Assembly: GCF_021018805.1 (NCBI RefSeq)
Contig: NC_086247.1
Location: 119,261,094-119,325,093 of the forward strand
DNA length: 64,000 bases
Direction of reading: 5' to 3'
From: Prinia subflava
Taxonomy: Eukaryota; Chordata; Aves; Passeriformes; Cisticolidae
Every line of letters starts with the position of its first letter. The stretch's first letter is position 1. Shown here piece by piece: positions 41,301-51,668 of this stretch. The notes beneath the pieces were generated by a model. It ran no database searches. It saw only the letters and a list, made by a program, of their open reading frames with translations, and was not told where the DNA came from. Position numbers and translations under genes: made by a program.

Positions 41301-44300
41301 AAAGACTTCAGCTTTAATTTAGAGCAAGAACACCCTGGCCAGCAGAAGCTTGGCATGAAGAACAGAAATTAAAAAAAAAAAACCCTTATAGCCCTTTTAA
41401 AAATCAAAAGTAGCATATCAGCATAATGACAGCATGATTTCCATAGCTTTCATGTGCCAATTTCACAACACTATTTCTATTAAATCATTAAGAATAAACA
41501 TCTATTTTCATTTACTAATCTTTTTCCCAGTTAGAATCTCTCTAAATCTCTGTACAATAGTAATTTCATTTCTTCCCACTTGCTTGCATCTTAATTAAAA
41601 TCGGTCCATGTTGACTTTCATTTTTATAATATATCTGCCTATTTCACATCATAGCACCTTCATGACCCCCAGAGAGTCATGAGCCTTTAATATTTTATTT
41701 TGACCTTGTTAAGTTACTGGAACCATCAAAGATTTTCCTTCTTCCCTTGATAAGCATTTTTTAATCCTTTTCAAAATATAGAGGTTGTGTAAAAAAACAC
41801 GTAGTTGAGAACTATGTTTTCTTTAAACAACTCATGATCATTTATTTAAAAAAAAAACAAAAATGTGTTGCCTCTCAATTTATGGCAAGTATTAGTTTAT
41901 TAACCATAAACTTAGCTATTAATTAAATAAGGATCACTTATTAAATGATGCTTAAAGGCCTTTTTCTCTGAGCTTCAAGACAAAAAAAATTTTGATTTTC
42001 AATTAAAAAAAATACTATCAGTAATCAGTGACTTGGCTTTGTAACAGTCTTCTATACAGTACCTGAGTTTACAAAAACAGGGGATTGTGGGGACAAGCAG
42101 CTATCTTTTATTAGAGCAGTGGACCCAGGTGAAAAGTAAAAATGCCCTGATAAAACACACAAGCCCTTCTTGGCCTGAAGCAGAAAGCTTGCCTACGTGT
42201 TTTAACTCCATCACATGGTCTACTGACAGGTATTACTCAAAATGCTTACAAAGCACATGAAGAGGCACTAATTCAGATGGGAAGCAGAAAGGTGCTGAGC
42301 TATCCCTTCAGCCTAACACCTGCAAACTTGTCTTTGGAGCTCAAAGAAGAGACAAAATGCTGCGTGCACCGGTACGAACATTTACATATTTGCCTTAGGT
42401 TCTCACCCAAATTCTTGCACCACTCTCCCAGCACAGGCTCAGGCTCATGCAAAGGTTTTGGCACAGTCAGAGTCCTGCTGTCGGAGGCAGCCTGATTACA
42501 CGTTATCATTCATCAGGCTTGTATTTGCCTTTACCTTTGGTGTGGACCCATACCTGACAGACAGCCCAAGCTGTCTAACCTATCCACCTGCCACAGGGAG
42601 GGCATCTGCCATGAGACTTCTCCAGCAGAATGGCAGCTTTAAAAGCCAGCTGGCATTTACAGCCACCTTGTACTAGCTTTGGATGGCACAACTGCAGAAA
42701 GAAGTTCAGTGCCTAGAAATACCACTGCACTCAGCCTAGGTGGGAAACATGCTGCATTTGTTGCTTCTCCAAGAAGCAACACAGGCACAGCCACAAAGGT
42801 CTCTTCACCCAAGCTTCTATTTACATTCCAGAAAGTCGAGTCTCAAGTTCATCAGTTCTGTATAATCAGTATTTGGCTACTGGGTGGAGGAAACTGGAGG
42901 CAGCTACTGACAAAGTGGGAGAGGTTGATTGTTTGGCAGGAAAAAGCTGAGAAGTTTCAGTAACAGCAAAAAGTTTTAAAAAGAAATATTTTACTGAGTG
43001 GGAATAAGTACTAAGATGGGCACTGGCAAGGGAATGTCTGTTTTGAGGAGACTGCAGCATGAAGAAAAGCATAAAAACATGCACAGTTTTCTTAAAGGAA
43101 TAGGAGAGGAAGAAAAGATGCTTCTTGCAGTTAAATCAGCACTTCATCTAGGGATAAGAACAACATTTAGGAGTTTGCAATGAACACAGCTAATAGATCA
43201 CCTGGGTATGTGTTAAAGAAAAGATTACAGGAAAGTAAACTGGAATTCCCAGTGGAAGTAATTATAATTTCAGCTTTTTATATGGTGTGCAGATTTATCC
43301 AAGGTCCAAAGAAGACTACCTAATGAAATTGCTTACCATGCCCCCTTCTTGCTCCCCCAGTCTCTTCAAACACAACAGTGAGTAGTCAGGGCAGCTGAAG
43401 TTCTCTTACCAAAAGCAAAGAGCTTGCAAAAATGAAGAAACACAATACAAATACCCATGGTGCTCCTGTAGATTTTGTTACCAGTGAGTGCCAGCTTACT
43501 GAAAAAGGTCCTTCCTAAGCTTCTGTCGGATGGGGCCTGTAACAAGCACCTAGTATTATTGAACCTATAATTAGCAGCCTCACAGTGGCTTATGAGATGA
43601 CTGCACAGACTACAGACTTTGAAGGAGGGACTGGTCCTCCAGCAATGAAATCAAAGGAGCAACAGCCTCCTAAGTATGAATCTTTGCTTTACCATTAGTG
43701 GATAGTTGAAGTCCTAGCTCTCCATGCATGTTAGCTACCCATCTGTACAACAGCTACAGCTCACCAGCCTTCCACGACACTGGGCAGGTAGTGCTTATAA
43801 ATAACCACTCCAGAACAGAACCATTCTGACCTTTAATGCAGACACTGGTGCAAGTGAAGACTATAAATCCCACTTGTACATTGATAGAAATATAAGTAAG
43901 CAAGCAGAATACCTACACCATAAAATTCCTGGGCAGTTTCCTCACAATAAATATATTTGAACCGTTTAACCTTCTCATTGACATGAACTGGCAGGAATTG
44001 AAGCAGAAATGCTACATCACAAATGGTCACTTGTAGCAACACATTCTTTAGCTTTGGCAGCATTTGTAAGTAGTGGTAGAGCTGAGTTCTGCAGTGTGGT
44101 ATTCTGCTATCAGCCTCAAACTTCACTTCCTTTTTTGTATTAGTAGAATGTTCTGGGGTAGTACAACCTCCCCCCTTCTGTGGAATAGAAATAATTATAC
44201 TATTTGGAAATCTTCATCCTGCTATGTTAAGCATACATACAAACTCTACCAAATTAAATTTTAAGGCAAGACTGTTTGTTTAGAGCATGCAAACAAAATG

Positions 44301-45064
44301 CAGTCAGACTTGCTGAGTTCTGAGAGCTTAAACCACAGACAGCCAGCATACAGCTGCACATGGTCAGATATGGTGTGTCTGCTAATATTGGCAACTGTAT
44401 CATGCTGAGCAAATTTAACTGCTGGTTAGTATACACATAGAAGAAATATAGATTGAATAAACTGGAACAAAACCAAAAAACATCCCAAGGTCCTAACTTA
44501 TGAAAGTCAAGGGCACTCAGTTGCTTTATAGAGTACTTGACAGTATTTATTACTTGTACTACTGTGGCACCTAAGAGCCCCAGGCATGGGCCACAGCTCA
44601 GCTGTGCTCACGCTTGCAAAAATAGAAAACAAAAGATAAACCACAAACTGTTGTAGGTCGTAGCTAAGGGCTTCATACAAAGCAGGATGCTGTCAAGTGT
44701 CAACTCCTGATGTACATCTTTTAATGATGTACAGCTAAAGCTTAGATCTCAGTTCCTTGCCTGGATGTTACTTTTGGCACTAGATTTACCTAGTAAGCAG
44801 GAAGCCACCTGGAGTTGGATGACATCAACTGCTCACACCAAGGAGGCACCAGAACTCCCACTCTTCCCTGCATTTCAGGCATTTGAACCAACACTGCAGG
44901 GGATGGGCATCTCTCAATTCACAAGAAGGGTCCTGAAGCCCAGATTTAGTAAAGCCAGAGGGGTTCAGAGGTATGCATTCAGTATTCTGCAGACACTGGA
45001 ACACTTTGCAAGAAAGACCATGAGATTCATTGAGCAAGGGAGCTACACACTTTCTCCAGGCTGG

Positions 45065-45135
45065 GGAGATGCTTCTGCAGCTTAATGGTTAAAGCACCAA
45101 GGAAGAGAGTCACAGGTTCCGGTTTGGGCTTTTAA
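45065..45135 (+). mobile_element. Possible tRNA-derived SINE head (MIR/CORE-SINE-like relic)
   Basis: 'gcagcttaatggttaaagcacc' resembles a tRNA-type A box (compare the MIR motif AGTGGTTAAGAGCACGG). About 20 bases downstream, 'gagtcacaggttccggtttggg' resembles a B box (GGTTCGAATCC). The spacing suits a pol III type 2 promoter. The ends do not pair as an acceptor stem, so it is not an intact tRNA. MIR/CORE-SINE relics are known in amniotes including birds. A chance match is possible. Confidence 0.4.
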
Positions 45136-46592
45136 AGTTGTTTCTAGTTTTATCATATAACTTAGATGTAAAAATATACAAATTATGTGTAAAATAAAAC
45201 CACATTTTCCAAATGAGCACCTTCACTAATAAGCCATAAAGTTGGCTGGATTCTTGCTTTCTTCATTCTGGTCTTGCAAGTTTTGCTTTGAGAATGTGAA
45301 CATAAGGCAGAATTTCTTGTGCATACTTCTTTCAGGTGCTTTTGAGTTAAGGCAATAAGGGCTCGCAATGTTTGTGGTTTTTTGTTAAAAAAATGTTTGT
45401 AGGACCTAGTTCCTTCTTCGGATCTGTTTGTAAGTGCTGAACACTGGAACAGTGGCATAGAATATGTTGTGTAAGTTACATACATTGTCTTTTAAAACAA
45501 CATAGTTGCTCATTGGCCTTTACACTTATTTATATTTTGCAAGAGTTGTATTGATAGTCAGAAGAGCTTGTCTACTGTTCACAGCACATATTGCTATGTT
45601 TAAGAAATACTCTTAAAAATCTCAGTCTGGCACCTCAATTAAAACACTGAGTCACAAGTCCCTTGAACCCCTAAGCTGTTCATGCTTCTATTTACTCCTT
45701 CAGCCCACTGAAATGCCAGGATGTTACTCTCAGCCAATTTCTCATAACTTAAATATTACAGTAACTGCTCGTGAGCTAAGCAGCAGGCAGCGGTACTCCT
45801 GTATCACCGCTTTCAGTTTCAGGACGCCTCGGTTGCAAAGGCGCCGTAACTTTTCTGCCTTCCTGCGGGTGTGCAGCGCAGCCAGCCCCCACCGTGAGCG
45901 GGGCAGAGCGCCGCACCGCACCGCCTCCCACCCAGCACCCCCAAACCCAGAGCAGGCACAGGCTCCTCACACCCGCGGCCGAAACCCTGGGGCAGTCCGT
46001 CGCCCGGAGCATCTCTTAACCGGGATCAGGAATTTAATTGTTCCCAGTCCTGCAGAAGTACTGAAAAGGCGAGGTGTGCCACAACACTCACCGAGCGGCA
46101 CGCCTGGCAACCCCCGCCCGCCCCAGAGCACCACGACGCGCCGGGGCGCGATTCGGGGCCGGGTCCCGTACAGCGGGGACCATGCAGGGGATGCGCGGTG
46201 GTCCTTGCATGCCCTCCACGCCAAGCCCCGCGGCGGGAGCTCCCGGTAACGCGCCGGGCGCACCCCTTCCCGAGCCAGGAGGGATGCTGCTCCCCCGCCG
46301 AGGGAGCCGTGCGAGGGGTTCCCCTCACCCCACACAAAGGCACGGCAGGGCGGAGGGGAGGTGCACCGGGCCCCGCCGCGCTTCCCCCGTCCCGGCTTCC
46401 CCCTCCGGTGCCGCCTGAGGGATAGCGGACCCCGGACAGGGGCATCGCCGCCCCGGGGAGCGCCCGCCCGGGGCTCGGGGAGCGCCCGCCGCGGGGTCGC
46501 GGCGAGCGGGACGGCGAGGCGCTCTGCAGACAGGTAGCTCCCCGCTAAAATGGAGGGAGGGGAGAAATGCGGCGCTCGCCCGAGAAACTTAC

Positions 46593-46641
46593 CGGAGGAA
46601 ACCGACGAGCCGGACAAACTGGAGTTACTGGATGCGGCCAT
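46593..46641 (-). CDS. CHN2: Beta-chimaerin (CHN2) first coding exon, beta2-type N-terminus
   Basis: The minus strand reads ATG at 46,641-46,639 and encodes MAASSNSSLSGSSVSS. One further G follows, then GTAAGT, a strong donor, so the exon ends at 46,593 in phase 1. From memory, vertebrate beta2-chimaerin starts with this peptide and continues with Asp; a G plus AY from exon 2 would give that Asp codon. The start has a strong Kozak context (A at -3, G at +4). Known biology: beta2-chimaerin is a cytosolic, diacylglycerol-responsive GAP that inactivates Rac, with SH2, C1 and RhoGAP domains in that order. None of those domains is encoded here; they lie in later exons beyond the left edge of the window. 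The short serine-rich tail belongs to the long isoform; the beta1 isoform uses a downstream promoter. The identification rests on 16 residues plus the matching phase and CpG-island setting, so it is strong but not alignment-tested. Confidence 0.9.
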
Positions 46642-46660
46642 GGTCCCTCCTTCTCGCCCC

Positions 46661-46720
46661 TTAGCTGCGAGCCCCGCGTCGGCCGCCGCTGCTGTCCGGC
46701 CGGCGCTGCCGCCAGCCCAT
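46661..46720 (-). other. Upstream ORF in the CHN2 5' leader
   Basis: An ATG at 46,720-46,718 (context GCCATGG, with G at -3 and G at +4) opens a 19-residue frame, MGWRQRRPDSSGGRRGARS. It ends at TAA at 46,663-46,661, 19 nt before the CHN2 start codon. It is out of frame with CHN2. If transcription starts upstream of 46,720, as the CpG island layout suggests, ribosomes would meet this start first and CHN2 would depend on leaky scanning or reinitiation. The peptide is arginine-rich mainly because the DNA is GC-rich. Conservation is not known. Confidence 0.5.
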
Positions 46721-46918
46721 GGCAAAGTGCCGGAGCCGCGCCGCGCCGAGCCGCCGCCGCAGCCCGCGCTCGGCTCCCCGCGCCGCCGGGGAGCAGGAGG
46801 CGCCGCCGACCCGCCGAGGCGCTGCCGGCCGCTCTCCGGGGCTGGGCGAAGCCGCTCGGCACGTCAGGCAAAGGGCCCCGCGGCGCTCCCAGCGCCTCTC
46901 TCCGCCCTGGGGAGCAGG

Positions 46919-46930
46919 GCTTACCTTGTG
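46919..46930 (-). promoter_or_regulatory. CHN2: Second consensus splice donor in the CHN2 5' leader
   Basis: The minus strand reads CACAAG|GTAAGC, with the last exonic base at 46,925. This is a near-consensus donor 284 nt upstream of the CHN2 start codon and inside the CpG island. It could end an alternative non-coding first exon. Such an exon would splice either into the exon carrying the ATG or past it to exon 2, which would remove the MAASS start. The motif is visible, but its use is an inference. Confidence 0.4.
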
Positions 46931-49900
46931 ACGGGGACGCGAGAGCCGCCCTGCCAGCGCCTTCCCTCGCCTCCTCCCTTCCCGTCCCTTCCCTTCCCCG
47001 CCTCCTCGCGGGCAGCGCTGACAGCCCGCCGGAGGGACCCGCCGCAGCTCCCCTCACGCACACAAAGGAAGCGGCGGCGCTGCCGGCCGGGCTGCCGGCC
47101 CCGCTGAGCGGGCAGGGTGGGTCCCGCTCGGGCGAGCCCCAGCGGCGCGGCAGCCCCGCCGAGCGGCGGCCAAGCCCCTTCTCGGCCGCCGCCGCCGCCT
47201 GGCACGGGGCTGGCAGCGAGCGCGGCTCCTGCCATGTGCCGGCCCCGTCCCGGCGGGGCGGCAGCGCCTGTTGAGCGCCTCGGCCGGCAGCCCCTCGGCG
47301 GTGCCGCAGTGTGGGCTCCGCGCTCGGCTGCGCCCGCCGCCCCCGCCCGCCGGGGACCCCCGCCGCTACGGCTGGGGCAGGGCTGCGCCCCTCGCCCTCG
47401 CTGCCCTTTGTCCGTCTCCTGCCCCCGAGGGCAGCCCGCTGTTCCCGCAGGGCTCTCCCTCGGCTATCTCCAACCTTCGCTTTTTTTCCTTTTCATTTTA
47501 TTTTTTTTTCCTCTCTTCTGACGTCCGTTTTTCTTAATAAAACCCCCCAAAATAGGCCGACACCAACAAGGGTTTTGCCCTGCCAGGTGCACAGTGAGTG
47601 CGGGGCCCCGGCCTGGCCACAGTTTGGGTTCGCCCTCCCACCTCCCCCCGCAGCGCTCCCGGCCCCGGGGCTCTGGGGGTACATGGGGGCGGCTGCCAGC
47701 ATCCAGCGGGGCAGGGAGGGTCCGGCCCACCAGCCGGGTCTGCAGCCCTGCGTCCTAGTGTGCAAGTGGGAAAGAAGAAGAGCAGAGAGAGCATCACTCG
47801 GAGGCTTCCTCCTGTTGACTGCCCTTCTCGTTCCCTTTCCCGGTGTTTTATCGCCAAAGCTTCCATCTCACTTTATAAAACGAGAGTAGGAAGGCTACAG
47901 GAAGGTGGGCACTCGAGCGGCATGGCACAGTCTTCCTGGCACGGGATCTGTAAGAAGCTTAAAACCTACTTGCCGTGACGCTGATTTATGAAAGCTTTCC
48001 ATGTTTCGTAACAGGGAGTCTCAAACACAAAGTTACTTTGGGAGCGAGGAAGCGCATTAAAGTTTCTTTGGCAATCCAAGCCTTACCCACCCAGCTACGC
48101 CGCGTCCCAAAGCAGCGTGCGAACCGCCTGCCCGCTCCGTAACCCGCGCCCAGCCGCTTCCCTTTTCCCGCGGAGCCAAACTGCAGCCCGGGCTCCCTGC
48201 AACCTGCAGCCGGTTGCCGTTTTTTCCTCGGGAAAACAGGTCCCGAGTCCCCTCTAGCGGCGGCGGCGGTCCCCGCCTTGGCGGCGGCCGGGGCCCGCTT
48301 CCCCCGCGGGCTCCTGCGGCAGCGCTGGCAACGCGGCCGAGGCCAGCTGGCTTCTCCAGGTTTTATTTTGTGATGACGGCTCGCTCCGTGTGAGAAGGAA
48401 CGAGCTCTAAAGCTCTAAGGCTTTAGCGCTAACTCCTGTTAATCTGTAAATTGCCACGTACGGGCATAAAAGCAGGACAGGCGTGTCACTGCTTTTTGGT
48501 CTTCGGCCAAATATTTCGTGTCACGCATTTTGAAGACCGGATGTTAAGGACAAAATGAGAAAGGCAGATAGGTCATAAAACCAGGCTGATACCTGTAGGA
48601 AAATACTGCAATAATACAGTAAACACCAAGACCGTCCTAGTAAATTGGTACTTGAAGCGAGTGTGATGTTTCAAATAGTCAAATGGGATTCACTTGAATC
48701 CTACATGGTTGTTTTTTCTGCTCCTCCTGCTATATCTCTTTCCAGTTTGCCTCCTCGTCATCTGTTATGTCTTAATTTTCCCCTCCATAGTCTCGCACTC
48801 TCTTGTCCTCGTCTCTCTCCAGCAGCTCTTGGAACTGTGTCTCATATGATTGGTGAAATATCGTGGTGTTAACAACACTGTCAGAATCTGCAAGGACAGG
48901 GGCAGATAACCTGAAAGAGAGAAAACACCCTCATTCTGCTGAGACTTGTCAGACAGAAAAGACTTTCCTTAACTAATTTCAAATTATCTTTCCACCCATA
49001 TATCTGGATAAATCAAGAGAGCAATTTCTTCAAAGAGTGATTACTCCATATCTTCCAGTAATTGAAAATGAGTGTTTTCTATCCAAAACCAATGATTGTG
49101 AACATGTCTGGTTATGAGTATGTGTACCTTTGAAATTATCAACAGGCAATTGTTGATAATTTTTGTGGTAACAGCAGGTATGAGGTTGTGTAATCTCAGT
49201 TTCCATAACACTGAAAGGTAAATCAATAAAGTTAAGTGAAATGCAATGTACATTAAAAGAAACTCACATTTCAAGAAAGGATGGACTTTTTCTTGTTGCA
49301 AGCAAAGAACATAAAAGCCATGAAACTAGAGGGGGAATTACTATATCAAAGGGGAAGCAAATTTAAATGACATAAAAGTAGCCTTGTTATGTGTAAAAAG
49401 TGCAAAGTAGAGACAATGCAATCAAATCTCAGTTTTATTTTACAGAAACTGTGAACAGATTCTGCCCTAGTCTAATTTGGCAGAGCCCAGATATATCCAT
49501 TACTAATGATATAAATACTTAGTATCAAGAATAAATTTTAAATGGTAAACTCTAATGTAAACTATTCCTGGGCTTTCCATATGTGTATGCTTCATATAAC
49601 TGTGATAAAGATCTTCTACTTTACCCTCCCTATAGAATTTAGTGCTTGCTTCCATGATATCTGCATTTTGATGAGAAGTCACAGCTTCCAAAAGTTTTAA
49701 AGAACTCGGAAAAACCACGTTTCCCTATGTATTATGACCTTAGAACACTGTGTTTGACATTACCAGTGAGTTTCAAAGAAAAACTACCAAATTGTATGCT
49801 TTGCATTGAGCATGAGAAAGATCTGAAAGATTTTCTGGTTTTCATTCCTGAGGAAGATTCCTTGAAGGTTTCCTTGCTTCTAGGTTAGTTCAGTGTCGTT

Positions 49901-49943
49901 TTTACTGACGGTTTGTGTTTGTGTTTTGAGCTCTTTCTTTGTC

Positions 49944-49961
49944 TTTTTTTTTTTTTTTTTT
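49944..49961. repeat. Poly(T) tract
   Basis: Long T run in the upstream flank, without adjoining retrogene features. Confidence 0.8.
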
Positions 49962-51651
49962 AAATTAAGAGATTAAAGAGTTCGTTGAAGAATTAACAAA
50001 CCAGTCTTCAGTCCATAGCAAAATTCCAAAGAAGTGAGTGCCTGCCTAATGCTAGAGCTCAGCTAGCAACATGATATTTGAAATAACATTTGACTCACTG
50101 TGGAAGAGGCCATTGTAGTCCAAAAACTAATAGATATGGGAAGCTCAAAGTAATAGCTGGAACATTCAAGGAACCCAAACCCATTGCTGCTTGATTCTAA
50201 AAAAAAAATCTCAGAAAATACCTAAAAGTTTTCTGCAAACTTTCAATGTGTTGGATCATTTCTGTAGCCTAATTATCCAGTCTCATATTTCAGCATGGCA
50301 AAACTCCTGTTCAAGCTAGAGCTCACACACATTTTGTTCTACAATAACAAGAAATGAGTGAACACCATGGAAGTAAGTCTTGCAGCCCAAGAACTGTTGA
50401 ACCAAACACAAAAGTAAAATTACATTTGAAAGTAACTTTCTTTCATAGTGTATTTTCAAACCTGTTGATATATAGGCGCATGCATAATTTCATTGTCATG
50501 CAAACTGGTGGAAGAATGTATTTTGGTAAAACTGTAAGTGTAAGCAGGGTGGGGACCTGCATTTGGAGAGCCATCAGAGCAAAACATAGTGATTTGACAG
50601 CTGAGGACATGTCTGTGCTGATTTTGTGCTGTGCAGTGACCTCTGGAGTGGCCATGCTTCTCCAGCCAACTGGTATTTACTGGCTGGTGTCCTCATTTCA
50701 AAACAAAGGCTCTGCAGATGAGAAAGACCACCTGCCTTCTGCATGGTCATCCCTATCACAGCTGGCTTGCAGTGACTTTGTGAAGACAAATCCTAGCTGA
50801 CAAATAGTTGCCAATGTTCCCATGTGATAAAAGCAAGCAGAAAGTCACCCTTCTGTACAGTGGATTGAAAACCTAGAAATAACAAATAAAGGAAAGCAGC
50901 CAGAGCTGTGCTGCTTTTTCTTCAAGAAGCCAGATTTTTCTCTATTGACCAAATAGCTTATTGTATAGCTAAATATCCACATATTTAACATCCTGGTTTC
51001 CTCTCATTCAACTTTAGACATAGTAGGCACTTTCACAGTAGTGGCAAAGACCTCTGCAGAGAATTTCTTTCATTCACTTTGCAGAATGCTTCCTGCTGCA
51101 GAAAAAAGAGATTTAAAACACAGGTATAGATGAGAAAAAAAATAAAAAGGGTCTCTAGATAGGGTCTGGATTACTTTGTCTGAAAGAAATTAATCCAAGG
51201 CAGACAATCATTTATATTGCTATCTTTAAGCTGTTGAAGTCTCCATTATACAGGAGCCATTTCATAAGGGCGCTCCTAAAAGAATCTGGCTTGAAATCAG
51301 CACATGTTGAGTCCCCTCAGCCTCAAGCCCTCTCCATCCCATCTGACAGCCAAGGTTTGTGCTGCCTTCTGGCAGCCAAGCCCCTGTAGGTGGCTGCAGC
51401 ACAGTCCTCAGGGCCCTCCTGGTTTTGCAGTCACAGCACCTGGGGTTGTGTTTGTGGGATCTGCCGTAATCCGCGATGTCTCACGGCTGGGTTATTACAG
51501 CAGGGGAGCAGGGGCTGACTGCGGGCCCTCAGCTTTCACCTGCCAGGGAGAACAGCAGCTTGAATCCTAGGTAATGAATTTATTTCACCTCGAAAAGTGT
51601 CAGTTGTTATTTCAGTGTGAGTGTAGATAGCTTGGCAAAAATGTTGGGATT

Positions 51652-51668
51652 TAATTAATTATGCAAAT
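51652..51668 (+). promoter_or_regulatory. Candidate homeodomain plus octamer composite site
   Basis: TAATTAATT runs directly into ATGCAAAT, a perfect POU octamer, in the CHN2 upstream flank about 5 kb from the start codon. Abutting TAATTA and octamer motifs occur in developmental enhancers. AT-rich DNA also yields TAATTA often, so without conservation data this is only a candidate. Confidence 0.3.

Larger units (their letters stand above)
25336..45064. other. Intronic sequence without recognised genes
   Basis: Mostly AT-rich DNA with slightly GC-richer patches at about 26,330-26,480, 32,930-33,090 and 42,270-42,640. None carries a recognisable exon or repeat. Short simple repeats, the 29.7-kb CpG cluster and small inverted repeats are listed separately. 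Confidence 0.65.
1..46592 (-). other. CHN2: CHN2 intron 1 (5' part; continues beyond the left edge)
   Basis: Everything left of the exon 1 donor at 46,592 should be intron 1 of CHN2, which is also very long in mammals. No second chimaerin exon is visible on the minus strand; I looked for the conserved WKSYLYQLQQ block that begins exon 2 coding. Open frames here are short (about 60-146 aa), occur on both strands and show no recognisable domains. The interval is AT-rich with scattered repeats, listed separately. Confidence 0.8.
45790..48430. promoter_or_regulatory. CHN2: CpG island spanning the CHN2 promoter
   Basis: Base composition changes abruptly here. CpG is rare on both sides but dense across this interval, most strongly about 46,080-47,460 and again about 48,100-48,340. 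I see no TATA box or CCAAT box near exon 1, so a dispersed, TATA-less promoter is likely. Candidate sites are a GC box (GGGGCGG at 47,255-47,261), a CRE-like TGACGTCC at 47,519-47,526 and a CRE half-site TGACGTG (minus strand) near 46,860-46,866. The CHN2 start lies in the left third, so the transcription start is probably between about 46,720 and 47,500 on the minus strand. The right end, 1.5 kb upstream of the start codon, could also drive divergent plus-strand transcription. Confidence 0.88.

Noticed and set aside
45967..46725. 252-codon minus-strand frame containing the CHN2 start
   Set aside because: Only 46,641-46,593 is coding. The part after the donor is intron read-through, and the part before the ATG begins at a non-ATG codon.
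46567..47274. 235-codon plus-strand open frame, with other long frames on both strands in 45,700-47,980
   Set aside because: Stops are rare in DNA this GC-rich. The frames overlap in several phases, are rich in Pro/Ala/Arg/Gly and lie antisense to, or upstream of, CHN2 exon 1, with no recognisable domains.
50354..50800. 148-codon plus-strand frame in the upstream flank
   Set aside because: No known family, no splice or promoter context, and composition like the surrounding non-coding DNA.
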